55,472 bases of DNA from Acidimicrobiales bacterium (GTDB lineage: Bacteria > Actinomycetota > Acidimicrobiia > Acidimicrobiales > VFJN01): positions 1 to 55,472 of the forward strand of contig DATHJB010000107.1 in assembly GCA_035316325.1 (NCBI GenBank), in the 5' to 3' direction. Shown here one piece after another: positions 33,203-42,182 of the stretch. How positions within the stretch are numbered: the first letter of the stretch is position 1; each line of letters begins with the position of its first letter. The notes under the pieces are model-generated. The model worked only from the letters and a program-made list of their open reading frames with translations, was not told the DNA's origin and ran no database searches. Made by a program: the position numbers and the translations under genes.

Positions 33203-34075
33203 TCAGTGGGCGCTCCCGTAGAGGCCGAGGCTCTCCACGACGTCGGCCGAGAGGTGGTAGCTCTCGTCGTCGGCGGGGAAGCGACCGGTGCGCACGTCGT
33301 CGGCGAACGCCCGGAGCGCCACCACCGAGGCGTCGCCCAGCTCGGCGTAGCGACGCACGAACTTGGGCCGCATCCGGTTCTCCAGGCCCAGCAGGTCGTG
33401 GTACACGAGCACCTGGCCGTCGCAGTGCGGCCCGGCGCCGATGCCGATGGTGGGGACGTCCACCGAGTCGGTCACCATGCGGGCGACCTCGTCGGGCACG
33501 CCCTCCAGCACCAGCGAGAAGCAACCGATGGCGGCCAGCGCCTTGGCCTCGTCGACCAGGGCGAGCGCCGCGTCGTGCTGGCGCCCCTGCACCTTGAAGC
33601 CGCCCATGGCGTGCAGCGACTGCGGGGTGAGGCCCAGGTGACCCTGCACCGGCACCTCGGCGTCGAGGATCGCCTCGACGACCGGGAGCCGCTTGCGACC
33701 GCCCTCGAGCTTCACTGCCGACGCCCCCGCCCGGATCAGCGTGGCCGCGTTGCGGACGGCCTCGGCCGGGGTGGTGTGGTAGCTCATCCACGGCATGTCG
33801 CCGACGACCAGGGGCGCCGGGCCCTCGGCCGTCGAGCTCGTCAGGCCCCGGCGCACCGCGCCGACGTGGTGGGCGATGTCGTCGACGGTCACCTGGAGCG
33901 TGTCGTCGTAACCGAGGACCACCATGGCGAGCGAGTCGCCGACGAGCACCATGTCGACGTCGGCCTCGTGGGCCTGCCGGGCACCCGGCGCGTCGTACGC
34001 GGTGACCATGACCAGGGGCTCGCCCCCGTCCCGCACCTTGCGGGCCCGGATGGCGGGAGCAGTTCGCGTGCTCAT
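33203..34075 (-). CDS. panB: 3-methyl-2-oxobutanoate hydroxymethyltransferase
   Basis: 290 residues from ATG 34075, with an excellent GAAGGAGG 6-7 bases upstream. PanB barrel motifs: MVTAYDAPGARQAHEADVDM, LVGDSLAMVVLGYDDT (Mg ligands), MPWMSYHT, AVKLEGG, VPVQGHLGLTPQS and the catalytic Glu in LVLEGVPDEVA. It makes ketopantoate from 2-oxoisovalerate and methylene-tetrahydrofolate for pantothenate and CoA synthesis. panC and panD are not in the window. Confidence 0.96.
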   Translation of the reverse strand: MSTRTAPAIRARKVRDGGEPLVMVTAYDAPGARQAHEADVDMVLVGDSLAMVVLGYDDTLQVTVDDIAHHVGAVRRGLTSSTAEGPAPLVVGDMPWMSYHTTPAEAVRNAATLIRAGASAVKLEGGRKRLPVVEAILDAEVPVQGHLGLTPQSLHAMGGFKVQGRQHDAALALVDEAKALAAIGCFSLVLEGVPDEVARMVTDSVDVPTIGIGAGPHCDGQVLVYHDLLGLENRMRPKFVRRYAELGDASVVALRAFADDVRTGRFPADDESYHLSADVVESLGLYGSAH

Positions 34076-34207
34076 GTGGCACACCTCCTTCTCCGTCCAG
34101 CGCCTGTGTGGCTGCCGGCGGTGCTCACGACGGTAGTGCCGACGGAACCGCTTGGCCAGTGGTGTCAACCCACCGAGGGCGCGCCGGATTCCCCTGCGGA
34201 GCGAGCG

Positions 34208-36742
34208 CTAGTCGCCGCCACCGCCGCCGCCAGGTGGCCCACCGCCGCGCGGATCGGTCGTGGTGGTCGTGTCGGGGACCGGGGGGTCGGTCGGCGGAAT
34301 CGAGGTGGTAGGGATCTGCGGGAACGACGGCAGCGTCATCGTCGGTTCGGTGACGACCGGGCCGGTCGGTCCGGTCGGGAGCGTGGTGGTGGTCGTGGTG
34401 TCGGTGACGTACTCGCCGGTCTCGAAGTCCTTGCCCGCGCGCAGCTCCTCGGGGGTGAGCTGCCGGAACGGGTCGTTGGTGCCGGCGGTGGCCTTGTCCA
34501 TGTAGAGCTTCCAGATGATCGCCGGGATCGACCCGCCGGTGACCATGTCCCACTCGTAGACGGGCTTGCTCTGCTCACCGGCGGTGCCCATGCTCGCGAT
34601 CTTGGCCGGGCACTTCTCGGGCTGACCGGCGAAGTCGGCCCACTGGCCTTCCGTGACACCGGCCGCGGCGTCGGCCTTGCACTCGGGGTTGTCCTGGTCC
34701 GGGATCTCGAAGCCCATCCACACCGCGGTGGTGAGCTTGGGCGTGTAGCCGACGAACCAGGCGTCCTTGTTGTCGCCCGTGGTGCCGGTCTTGCCCGCAG
34801 CCGGGATGTTCAGCTTGGCCCGCCAGCCGGTGCCGTCGGCGATGACCCGCTCCAGGCTGGCGGTCACCCGGGCGGCCTCGATCTCGTTCAACGCCCGGCT
34901 GCTCTCCTCCGCTGCCTGGTAGATGAGCGTGACCTTGCCCTCCTGGTCGACGCGCTCGATCTTGAGGATGACCTTGGGCGGCCGGTGGACACCGCCGTTG
35001 GCGAAGGTGGAGTACACCTCGGCCATCTCCAACGGCGTGCTGTTGTTGGACCCGAGCACCATCGTCAGGCACTTGTTGATCTGCTCGGGATCCATGCCCA
35101 GCGCCGCCGCCATCTCCGTCACCTTGGCGGTGCTGCCGCCGTTGCCGACCGCGAGCTCGTAGATGAGGTTGGCGTAGGCGGTGTTCACCGACTCCTGCGT
35201 GGCGGTCATGAGGTCGATGCGCTCGCCCGGGATCTCCGACTCGCCGGCGTTGCGGGGCTGCCAGTCGCCGCACTCGGGGATCGAGGGGATCTCGGCCTGC
35301 TGGGGTGCCGGCAGCATCGACTCCAACGAGTAGCCCTGGCGGATCGCCTCGGCCAGCACGATCGGCTTGAACGTCGAACCCACCGGCCGGCCGGAGGCAC
35401 CGTGGCCGGCGACGGCGAAGTTGGCGCCGCTGCCGTCGCCCCGACCGCCCACCATGGCCTTCACGTGGCCCTTGTCGTCGATCGACACCATCGCACCGAG
35501 GGGCAGGTCCGGGTTGTTCAGCGGGTAGCTCGTGTTGACCGCCGGGTTGTACATGGCGTCCCACGCCGCCTGCTGCATCGCGGGGTTGATGGTGGTGTAG
35601 ACCCGCAGGCCACCGAGGGCCAGCTCCTCTTCGGTCAGGTTGTAGGTCTCAGGATCGTTCAGGATCGACTGGCTGACGTACTGGGTGATGTAGCCGCCGC
35701 CGGCCCCCTGCATCTTGATCGTCTTGTTCCCACCCGTCACGGGCGCCGTCACGTAGTCGAACGGCAGGTCGACGGTGGCGTCGTAGTCGGCCTGGGTGAT
35801 GTGGCCCTCTTCGAGCATCGCGACGAGCACCTTGGTGCGCCGGTCCTTGGCCGCCTCCGGGTTGACGGTGGCGTCGGCGCGGTTGGGGGCACGGATGAGA
35901 CCCGCCAGGTACGTGACCTCCTTCAGCTCCAGCTGGTCGAGGTTCTTGCCGTAGTACGCCTGGGCCGCGGCCTTGATGCCGTAGACGTTGCGCCCGAAGA
36001 AGATGGTGTTGAGGTAGCCCTCGAGGATCTCCTCCTTCGAGTACGACTGCTCCACCTTGATCGCGAGCATCGCCTCCTTCACCTTGCGGGTGACGGTCTG
36101 CTCGTGGGAGAGGAAGGTGTTCTTGACGAACTGCTGGGTGATGGTCGAGCCGCCCTGCACGGTCGTGCCGCTACGGAGGTCCCAGTAGAGCGCCCGGCTG
36201 ATGGCGATGGGGTTGACGCCCTTGTGCTCGAAGAAGTCGGCGTCCTCGGAGTCGACCACGGCCTGCCAGACCAGCTCGGGGACCTCCTCGAAGCTGACGT
36301 TCTGACGGTCCTCGCCCTGGGAGATCTTGGCCATGGCGTTGGTGGAGTTGCAGTTGTCGGGGACCTCGGCGTCGCAGATGAAGCTCGACTGCTGCAGGTC
36401 TGCCGCCTCGGGCAGCTCGGTGTCGGCCATCTTGGCGACCGACGCGGCGATCAGCGCCATCACCAGGAGGCTGGCGACGAACAGGAACCGCCGCATCCGC
36501 CACACGATGCTGCGTTTGCGCGGCGGGCTCCCGTTGCCGCCGCTGCTGCCGGCCCCTCGCCCCGAGCCGCGGGGCGGGGGTGGCTGACCCGGGAACCCCG
36601 AGCTCGGCGGCTCGGCGCGGTCACCCGGGCCCGGGCCTGGGCGCGGGGCATCCACGAAGATCTGATTGGGGCCACCAGCTCGTTCGCTCGGAGGTCGTGG
36701 AGAGCGAGGCGGCGGCCGATCGGGGCGCTCGTAGCGGTCCAT
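34208..36742 (-). CDS. Bifunctional penicillin-binding protein (class A PBP)
   Basis: 844 residues. A Pro/Gly/Arg-rich cytoplasmic N-terminus of about 80 residues precedes one membrane helix (FLFVASLLVMALIAASVA). The transglycosylase domain has the catalytic EDADFFEHKGV and GGSTITQQFVKN, YLNTIFFGRNVYG. The transpeptidase has Ser456-Thr-Phe-Lys459, Ser518-Val-Asn520 and Lys651-Thr-Gly. It polymerises and crosslinks peptidoglycan. The C-terminal 90 residues are Thr/Pro/Gly-rich and probably span or bind the wall. Similar to mycobacterial PonA1 in layout. Confidence 0.95.
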   Translation of the reverse strand: MDRYERPDRPPPRSPRPPSERAGGPNQIFVDAPRPGPGPGDRAEPPSSGFPGQPPPPRGSGRGAGSSGGNGSPPRKRSIVWRMRRFLFVASLLVMALIAASVAKMADTELPEAADLQQSSFICDAEVPDNCNSTNAMAKISQGEDRQNVSFEEVPELVWQAVVDSEDADFFEHKGVNPIAISRALYWDLRSGTTVQGGSTITQQFVKNTFLSHEQTVTRKVKEAMLAIKVEQSYSKEEILEGYLNTIFFGRNVYGIKAAAQAYYGKNLDQLELKEVTYLAGLIRAPNRADATVNPEAAKDRRTKVLVAMLEEGHITQADYDATVDLPFDYVTAPVTGGNKTIKMQGAGGGYITQYVSQSILNDPETYNLTEEELALGGLRVYTTINPAMQQAAWDAMYNPAVNTSYPLNNPDLPLGAMVSIDDKGHVKAMVGGRGDGSGANFAVAGHGASGRPVGSTFKPIVLAEAIRQGYSLESMLPAPQQAEIPSIPECGDWQPRNAGESEIPGERIDLMTATQESVNTAYANLIYELAVGNGGSTAKVTEMAAALGMDPEQINKCLTMVLGSNNSTPLEMAEVYSTFANGGVHRPPKVILKIERVDQEGKVTLIYQAAEESSRALNEIEAARVTASLERVIADGTGWRAKLNIPAAGKTGTTGDNKDAWFVGYTPKLTTAVWMGFEIPDQDNPECKADAAAGVTEGQWADFAGQPEKCPAKIASMGTAGEQSKPVYEWDMVTGGSIPAIIWKLYMDKATAGTNDPFRQLTPEELRAGKDFETGEYVTDTTTTTTLPTGPTGPVVTEPTMTLPSFPQIPTTSIPPTDPPVPDTTTTTDPRGGGPPGGGGGGD

Positions 36743-36802
36743 GACGGAACCAGGAGGTTAGTGGCTCGACGGAGCCGAAGCCCTTCGGGCGGCGGCGGGT
36801 TG
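36743..36802. other. Intergenic hairpin-type repeat, copy 2
   Basis: GAAGCCCTTCGGGCGGCGGCGGG (split as GAAGCCCTTC and GGGCGGCGGCGGG) at about 36775-36800 resembles the G/C repeat at 32440 and 37227. Nothing coding is seen. Confidence 0.35.
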
Positions 36803-37189
36803 CTACCCGCCGACGTGGAACACCCGGGTCAGGTGGTTCCAGGCGCAGGCCGGACACACCTCGACCACGTAACACGTCACCTGGGCCTTGCCCCGCGACA
36901 GCTTGGCCATGTCGCGCGCCGTCGAGATGCAGCGACCACCGGGCGGCAGCCGGGGCCCGAAGGCGTAGGTGACGAGCGCGACGGTCTCGTCCTCGCAGAT
37001 CGGGCAGACCTCGGAGGTGGGCTGGCTGGCCCCCATCGCGGCCCGTCGCAGCTCGGGATGGGCGTCGCACACGTCGAGCCGCGAGAGCCGGCCCTTGTGG
37101 TACTGCTGGATCACCTGCTGACGGGCGAGGCGGTAGTCGACGACGCCCGTTCCGCTCGTGCCCCTGATCGCCTCAGGCCGCAGGTTCAT
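36803..37189 (-). CDS. DUF5318 family zinc-ribbon-like protein
   Basis: 128 residues. VVDYRLARQQVIQQYHKGRL, SRLDVCDAHPELRRAA, a Cys pair in VCPICEDET, VTYAFGPRL and a second pair in VEVCPACAWNHLTRVF match the actinobacterial DUF5318 family, typically located beside a class A PBP as here. The two CxxC pairs probably bind zinc. Role unknown; the association with the PBP suggests cell-wall regulation. ATG 37189 follows minus-strand TAACCT by 8 bases. Confidence 0.88.
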   Translation of the reverse strand: MNLRPEAIRGTSGTGVVDYRLARQQVIQQYHKGRLSRLDVCDAHPELRRAAMGASQPTSEVCPICEDETVALVTYAFGPRLPPGGRCISTARDMAKLSRGKAQVTCYVVEVCPACAWNHLTRVFHVGG

Positions 37190-37197
37190 GGCAAAAG

Positions 37198-37203
37198 AGG
37201 TTA
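37198..37203 (-). promoter_or_regulatory. -10 hexamer TAACCT, leaderless-type
   Basis: Ends 8 bases before the ATG at 37189 of the DUF5318 gene. Confidence 0.5.
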
Positions 37204-37253
37204 GAGGCTCGGCGCAGCCGAGGCCTCTTGGGGCGGCGGCGGGGCGGTTGGAG
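37204..37253. repeat. Hairpin plus G/C repeat, copy 3
   Basis: GAGGCTCGGC and GCCGAGGCCTC form an imperfect hairpin followed by TTGGGGCGGCGGCGGGGCGG and TTGG. The last part matches 32440-32463 with few differences. Confidence 0.5.
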
Positions 37254-37367
37254 GGTGCGTCCGGGGACGCGCCTGGGCGGCGGGCCCGGCCACCTGGTGG
37301 CACATGTCACGCCACGCTGGCGACACCCCGCGTTGACGTGTCGTTCACCGCCCGGCACACTGGCGCC

Positions 37368-37398
37368 CGATATATCGAGCCGATACTTCGGATCGATA
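37368..37398. promoter_or_regulatory. Operator candidate for the PadR regulator
   Basis: CGATATATCG (37368-37377) is a perfect palindrome. CGATAC then follows at 37381-37386 and 37393-37398, giving CGATA units every 12-13 bases just upstream of the -10 of padR. Confidence 0.5.
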
Positions 37399-37419
37399 CA
37401 ACTGCTGGAACAAACGACC

Positions 37420-37425
37420 TAGGTT
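37420..37425 (+). promoter_or_regulatory. -10 hexamer TAGGTT, leaderless-type
   Basis: Ends 6 bases before ATG 37432 of the PadR-family gene. Confidence 0.55.
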
Positions 37426-37431
37426 GCGGAC

Positions 37432-38082
37432 ATGATCGACATCGCCATCCTCGGCCTCCTCAAGGACCAGGATCTCCATGGCTACGAGCTGCGCAAACGG
37501 CTCGACGAGCTCCCGGGCGCACGCCCGACCGTGTCGTTCGGTTCGCTCTATCCCGCGCTCGGCCGCCTGGAGCGCGCCGGGTTCGTCAAGGCCGTCACCT
37601 TCCAGAAGACGCCGACGCCACCGGCCCCCATGAGCGGCTCGCTGGCCGGCGAACTGGTCGCCTTCCGTGCTCTCCGGCGCAACGCTGCCGGCGAGACGAA
37701 GCGCGGCAGCCGGGGGAAGAAGGTCTACGGGCTCACCGACGACGGCGATCGGCGGCTCCACGAGCTGCTGGTCGACGCCAACGTCGCCGACGACCGCGAC
37801 TTCGAGGTGCGCGTGGCGTTCTGCCACCACCTCGCGCCCGGCGAGCGCGTGGCTCTCTTCCGGCGGCGCCGGTCGGAGCTGGTGCGCCGTCGCGACGAAA
37901 CCCGCACAGCCGGGGGCCCCCGGCGCCTGACCACCTACCTGCGCTCGCTCATGGAGCACGACACGGAAGCTGTGACCGCCGACCTGGCGTGGCTCGACCG
38001 GCTCATCGCCGCTGAAGAAGCGGCCGAGCCGACCGGGGCCACCGAGGCCGGCGGCGCCGAGAAGGACAGGGGAGACAACTGA
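37432..38082 (+). CDS. PadR family transcriptional regulator
   Basis: 216 residues. Winged helix [40 protein letters not shown] and [18 protein letters not shown], with an unusually long insertion (about residues 60-95, [16 protein letters not shown]) in the wing region, then a helical C-terminal domain. Its stop overlaps the ino1 start by one base. The padR-ino1 pairing is conserved in Actinobacteria (family knowledge), implying that it controls inositol synthesis. A palindromic operator candidate lies 50 bases upstream. Confidence 0.92.
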   Translation: MIDIAILGLLKDQDLHGYELRKRLDELPGARPTVSFGSLYPALGRLERAGFVKAVTFQKTPTPPAPMSGSLAGELVAFRALRRNAAGETKRGSRGKKVYGLTDDGDRRLHELLVDANVADDRDFEVRVAFCHHLAPGERVALFRRRRSELVRRRDETRTAGGPRRLTTYLRSLMEHDTEAVTADLAWLDRLIAAEEAAEPTGATEAGGAEKDRGDN

Positions 38083-39149
38083 TGAGCAAGATCCGCCTCG
38101 CCATCGCCGGTGTGGGGAACTGTGCCAGCTCGCTGGTCCAGGGCCTGGAGTTCTACAAGGACGCCAACCCCGACGACCAGGTCCCGGGCCTGATGCACGT
38201 CGACCTCGGCGGCTACCACATCCGCGACATCGAGGTCGTCGCCGCGTTCGACGTCGATGCCGACAAGGTGGGCATCGACATGGCCAAGGCCATCTTCTCG
38301 GGCCCGAACAACACCATCCGCTTCGCGGAGGTGCCCGAGAGCGGCATCACGGTGCTGCGGGGGCCCACCTACGACGGCTTCGGCCAGTACTACTCGGAGG
38401 TCTGCGAGGAGTCGGCGGCCGAGCCCGTCGACGTCACCCAGGCGCTGCGCGACGCCAAGGCCGACGTGCTGGTGTCGTACCTGCCGGTTGGCTCCGAGGA
38501 GGCGCAGAAGCACTACGCCCAGGCGTGCATCGACTCGGGCACGGCCTTCGTCAACGCCATCCCGGTGTTCATCGCGTCGAACCCCGAGTGGGCCGCCAAG
38601 TTCACCGAGGCCGGCGTACCGATCGTGGGTGACGACATCAAGTCGCAGGTGGGCGCCACCATCGTGCACCGCACGCTGGCCCGCCTGTTCGAGGACCGCG
38701 GCACCACCATCGACCACACCTACCAGCTGAACTTCGGCGGCAACATGGACTTCATGAACATGCTGGAGCGCACCCGGCTGATGTCGAAGAAGGTGTCGAA
38801 GACGAAGTCGGTCACCAGCCAGATCGAGTCGGGGATCGGCGACCGCGACGTGCACATCGGCCCGTCCGACCACGTGCCCTGGCTGGAGGACCGCAAGTGG
38901 GCCTTCATCCGCCTGGAGGGCCGCAACTTCGGCGACGTGCCGCTCACCGTGGAGCTCAAGCTCGAGGTGCACGACTCGCCCAACTCGGCGGGCGTGATCA
39001 TCGACGCGGTGCGGCTCGCCAAGCTGGCCGCCGACCGGGGCCTGGGCGGCCCGGTGCTGCCGGCCTGCCAGTACCTGATGAAGTCGCCGCCGACGCAGGT
39101 CCACGACGACGTCGCCCGCGACGACCTCCAGGCCTTCATCGAGGGCTAG
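38082..39149 (+). CDS. ino1: Inositol-3-phosphate synthase
   Basis: 355 residues. NAD-binding [46 protein letters not shown], and the core [14 protein letters not shown], with KSVTSQ and [20 protein letters not shown]. It converts glucose-6-phosphate to inositol-3-phosphate, the source of inositol lipids and, in Actinobacteria, mycothiol. Starts at ATG 38082 with GGGGAG upstream, in an operon with the PadR regulator. Confidence 0.95.
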   Translation: MSKIRLAIAGVGNCASSLVQGLEFYKDANPDDQVPGLMHVDLGGYHIRDIEVVAAFDVDADKVGIDMAKAIFSGPNNTIRFAEVPESGITVLRGPTYDGFGQYYSEVCEESAAEPVDVTQALRDAKADVLVSYLPVGSEEAQKHYAQACIDSGTAFVNAIPVFIASNPEWAAKFTEAGVPIVGDDIKSQVGATIVHRTLARLFEDRGTTIDHTYQLNFGGNMDFMNMLERTRLMSKKVSKTKSVTSQIESGIGDRDVHIGPSDHVPWLEDRKWAFIRLEGRNFGDVPLTVELKLEVHDSPNSAGVIIDAVRLAKLAADRGLGGPVLPACQYLMKSPPTQVHDDVARDDLQAFIEG

Positions 39150-39164
39150 CCAGTCAGTCAGTCG

Positions 39165-39851
39165 TCAGTCGGGGCAGCTCACGTCGGCGATCAACGCTCG
39201 GTGGTCGCCGACGGCCAGCTGCACGGCCTCCCACGGGACCACCGAGCAGCCCTGCCCCGACACGGCGACGTGGTCGATCTGCCGGCGCGGGCGCTGCGCC
39301 GGATGGGTCGCCGGGCCGATCGCCATGCGGTAGCTCTCGGCCGTGAGCGACGGCAGGAGGTGCGGCACCTCCAGGTTCAGGTCGCCGAGCAGCACCCGGG
39401 GCGCCGGCCACGACCGCAGGGCGTCGAGGAGGGCGACCAGTTGCTCGGCCGCCATCCGCCGGTGGGTGCTCAGGTGCGTGTTCGCCACGGTCCAGTGCCG
39501 GCCGTCGACCACCACCGCGGTGATCGACGCCACCCGCGGCTCGCTGCCCTTGCCGCGGCGCCGCCCCGGCAGCGGCAGCACCAGCTCGTCGCGCACCTCG
39601 CCCCGCACAAGCAGCGCGTTGCCGTATTCGCCGCCGTCCGAGAACGTGAACGCCGGCGCCCACGTCAGGTGGCCCCCGAACGCCTCCTGCACCATGGCCG
39701 CCAGATCACGCTGCTCCACCCGGCGTGAACCCCGGTCGACCTCCTGCATCGCCAGGACGTCCACGTCGAGCGCCGCCGCCTCCTCACCGATGCGGGGCGG
39801 CTCAGGGCGACCGTGCTGGCAGTTCCAGGTGGCGACCCTCATTCCGGCCAT
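39165..39851 (-). CDS. Endonuclease/exonuclease/phosphatase (EEP) family hydrolase
   Basis: 228 residues. EEP catalytic motifs are complete: ATWNCQHG, MQEVDRGS, VANTHLSTH, VLLGDLNLE, QIDHVAVSG and the closing GDHRALIADV. Metal-dependent phosphodiesterase; nucleic acid, lipid or sugar-phosphate substrates are all possible. No signal peptide. Starts at ATG 39851 or 39842; minus-strand TAGCTT (39862-39867) lies 10 bases before the former. Convergent with ino1. Confidence 0.87.
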   Translation of the reverse strand: MAGMRVATWNCQHGRPEPPRIGEEAAALDVDVLAMQEVDRGSRRVEQRDLAAMVQEAFGGHLTWAPAFTFSDGGEYGNALLVRGEVRDELVLPLPGRRRGKGSEPRVASITAVVVDGRHWTVANTHLSTHRRMAAEQLVALLDALRSWPAPRVLLGDLNLEVPHLLPSLTAESYRMAIGPATHPAQRPRRQIDHVAVSGQGCSVVPWEAVQLAVGDHRALIADVSCPD

Positions 39852-39861
39852 ACGGGCCGAG

Positions 39862-39867
39862 AAGCTA
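39862..39867 (-). promoter_or_regulatory. -10 hexamer TAGCTT, leaderless-type
   Basis: Ends 10 bases before the ATG at 39851, or 19 before ATG 39842; at the edge of the usual gap range. Confidence 0.35.
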
Positions 39868-39881
39868 CTTCCCGTCCGACC

Positions 39882-42170
39882 TCACTTGGTCGGCAAGGCC
39901 TTCAGGACGAGCACGGCCATGTCGTCGGTGGGCTCGTACTCCACGAAGCCGACCGCGTCGGCCTCCACCTGCTCGGCCATCTCGCGGGCACAGGCGGTAC
40001 GGCTGCGCAGCATGGCGGTGACCACGCCCTCCTCGCCGAACGTGCGCCGTCCCGAGCGCCGGTCCGTGAGGCCGTCGGTGTAGCAGACCAGCGACTCGCC
40101 CGGCGCCAGGTGGACGACCGTGTCGGTGAGCGACACCTCGTCGGTGACCCCCAGCAGCGTGCCGGGCACGCCCACGGGCACCACCTTGTCGGTGGACCGC
40201 CGCACCAGCGGCAACGGGTGGCCCCCCGAGCAGACGATGATGTCGACGCCCTCGAGCGTCGGCTGGACCGCACCCACCAGCACGGTGCAGAAGCGAGGCG
40301 TCATCGGCACGTCGCTGTCGTGCCGGGCCGACTCCTCGGAGGTGTGCTGCAGGAGCATGCGGTTGAGGTGGCCCAGCACCGCGGAGGGCATGACGCCGCT
40401 CATCGCCGCCGACCGGATCGTGTGACGGGCCAGGCCGGTGAGCGATGCGGCCTCCACGCCGTGGCCGCACACGTCGCCGACGGCGAACACCCACCAGTTC
40501 TCGTCGGCCTGGAAGGCGTCGTAGAAGTCGCCGCCGACGTCGAGCCCGTGGCCGGCCGGGCGGTAGCGGGCGCCCAACTCGACGCCGGGCACGTCGGGCA
40601 GCACGCCCGGCAGGAGGCTGTCCTGCAGCGCCCGGGCCACCACCGACCGTTCGGCGAACATCCGGGCGTTGTCGACCAGCACCGCGGCCCGCACGGCCAC
40701 GGCGTGCGCCAGGTCGAACTCGTCGGGGCTCATGGCCCGGGTCACGGAGTTGCCGAAGCCCAGCGCGCCGATGAGACGGCCGCGGGCGTAGAGCGGGAAG
40801 ATCACGACGTCCTGGGCGCCGATCGAGCCGATCGCGTCGCCGATCTGCGGGTCGCCCAGCTGGGACGCCAGCACGGCGGGGTCGACCGCCTCGCTGACGA
40901 ACGGGCGGGCGGCGCGGAAGGCCTCCCCCAGCTCGGCCTGCACCATCAGGTCGCGTGGCAGGCGCTCGGCCAGCTGGGTGAGCAGGCCGACCTTGGTGGG
41001 GTCGCGGTGAGCGACGCCGATCGCCGGGTGCGGGATCGCCGCCGACTCCACCACCCGCACGGCGCACCAGTCGGCGAGGCGGGGCACGGTCAGCTCGGCC
41101 AGGTGGGTCAGCGCCGTCTCCACGTCGAGGCTGCGGCTGAGGGCACCGCTGAGCGCGTCGAGGAACGCCAGCTGCTCCTGGTTGCGCTCGGCGACGGTGG
41201 CGAGGCGCGAGCGGTCGAGGGCCAGGGAGCACTGCCCGGCGACCTCCGTGAGGAACTCGTTGCTGAGCTGGTCGAGCACCGTGGTCGACGAGAAGCCCAG
41301 CCCGAACGCGCCGAACGGCTCGCCCGTGGCCCGGTACATCGGCACCACGACGAACGTCGGATCCCACTTGACCCGGACGGAGTCGAGCGCCGGGTAGCGC
41401 TCGCGCCGCTCCTCCAGCGTGCGGACCACCACCGGCTCGCCGCTGCGCATGGCATCGACGGCGGGCAGCTGGGCGTCGACCGCCAACCGCCCGAAGTCCT
41501 CGTGCAGCTCCTCCGGCGGGACGCCCACGGAGCCCATCATCACCAGCTCGCTGCAGGCGTCGTCGAGCACGTACACGGTCGCCGAGTGGGCCCCGAGCAG
41601 CGACACGCCCTCGCTGAGGATCGCCCGGACGATGTCGTCCTCGCGCCGCAGCTGGTTGAGGTTCTCGACCAGGCGGGCCAGCCGGGCGGTCGACCCGTAC
41701 GAGCGGCTGGCATCGACCAGGACGCCGCTGGCGCCACCGCTCTGGTTCTGGTGGACCCGCAGCACCGCCCAGCCGTCGGCGTCGCACAGGCGGATGCCGT
41801 CTTCGCCGCTGGTCACCTCGACGTCGTCGGCGAGCACGTTCTTCACCAGCGTGGTGGCACGGGAGCGGTCGTCGGGGTCGAGCAGGTCGAGCCAGCCGTC
41901 GCCCAGCAGGTTGTCGGCGATGGGCACGGCGTCGGCGACGTCGCGGACCGCGGGCTCGACCGCCGTGCAGCGGCCGGCGTCGTCCCACACCAACAGGATC
42001 GCGGGCGTGGCTCCGGCCGACGCCTCTTTCACGGGGCCGCTGTCCGCCGGTTCGGGAGGCCCGGCAAGGGTGACCGTCGGTTCTGGTGCTGGTGCCATGT
42101 CGCCGGAGACGAGTCTTGCACGCTGGTCGCGCTTGCGCTCGCGGTGGGAGCTCACACCCTTCGTAGCCAT
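39882..42170 (-). CDS. PP2C/SpoIIE phosphatase with tandem GAF sensors
   Basis: 762 residues. After a Pro-rich N-terminus there is a PAS-like region (about 45-165: AILLVWDDAGRCTAVEPAVR), two GAF domains (about 180-335 and 345-505) and a SpoIIE/PP2C phosphatase (about 525-760) with VGGDFYDAF, FAVGDVCGHG, SGGHPLPLV, CYTDGLTDR and DDMAVLVL holding the metal Asp residues. Such proteins dephosphorylate anti-anti-sigma factors to set stress sigma activity. Partners are not adjacent. ATG 42170 follows minus-strand TAACGT by 6 bases. Confidence 0.93.
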   Translation of the reverse strand: MATKGVSSHRERKRDQRARLVSGDMAPAPEPTVTLAGPPEPADSGPVKEASAGATPAILLVWDDAGRCTAVEPAVRDVADAVPIADNLLGDGWLDLLDPDDRSRATTLVKNVLADDVEVTSGEDGIRLCDADGWAVLRVHQNQSGGASGVLVDASRSYGSTARLARLVENLNQLRREDDIVRAILSEGVSLLGAHSATVYVLDDACSELVMMGSVGVPPEELHEDFGRLAVDAQLPAVDAMRSGEPVVVRTLEERRERYPALDSVRVKWDPTFVVVPMYRATGEPFGAFGLGFSSTTVLDQLSNEFLTEVAGQCSLALDRSRLATVAERNQEQLAFLDALSGALSRSLDVETALTHLAELTVPRLADWCAVRVVESAAIPHPAIGVAHRDPTKVGLLTQLAERLPRDLMVQAELGEAFRAARPFVSEAVDPAVLASQLGDPQIGDAIGSIGAQDVVIFPLYARGRLIGALGFGNSVTRAMSPDEFDLAHAVAVRAAVLVDNARMFAERSVVARALQDSLLPGVLPDVPGVELGARYRPAGHGLDVGGDFYDAFQADENWWVFAVGDVCGHGVEAASLTGLARHTIRSAAMSGVMPSAVLGHLNRMLLQHTSEESARHDSDVPMTPRFCTVLVGAVQPTLEGVDIIVCSGGHPLPLVRRSTDKVVPVGVPGTLLGVTDEVSLTDTVVHLAPGESLVCYTDGLTDRRSGRRTFGEEGVVTAMLRSRTACAREMAEQVEADAVGFVEYEPTDDMAVLVLKALPTK

Positions 42171-42176
42171 GGTTCC

Positions 42177-42182
42177 ACGTTA
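42177..42182 (-). promoter_or_regulatory. -10 hexamer TAACGT, leaderless-type
   Basis: Ends 6 bases before the ATG at 42170 of the SpoIIE-type phosphatase gene; it overlaps the CCA-enzyme stop codon. Confidence 0.5.

Noticed and set aside
33134-37204. A 1356-codon open frame on the plus strand across panB, the PBP and DUF5318 genes
   Set aside because: It is antisense to four clear genes, is low-complexity in composition, and arises from the GC-rich third codon positions of those genes.
42180-42182. Reading the TAACGT before the SpoIIE gene as part of the CCA gene only
   Set aside because: It does overlap the CCA stop codon, but its 6-base distance to ATG 42170 fits the promoter pattern, so it was kept as a promoter with reduced weight.
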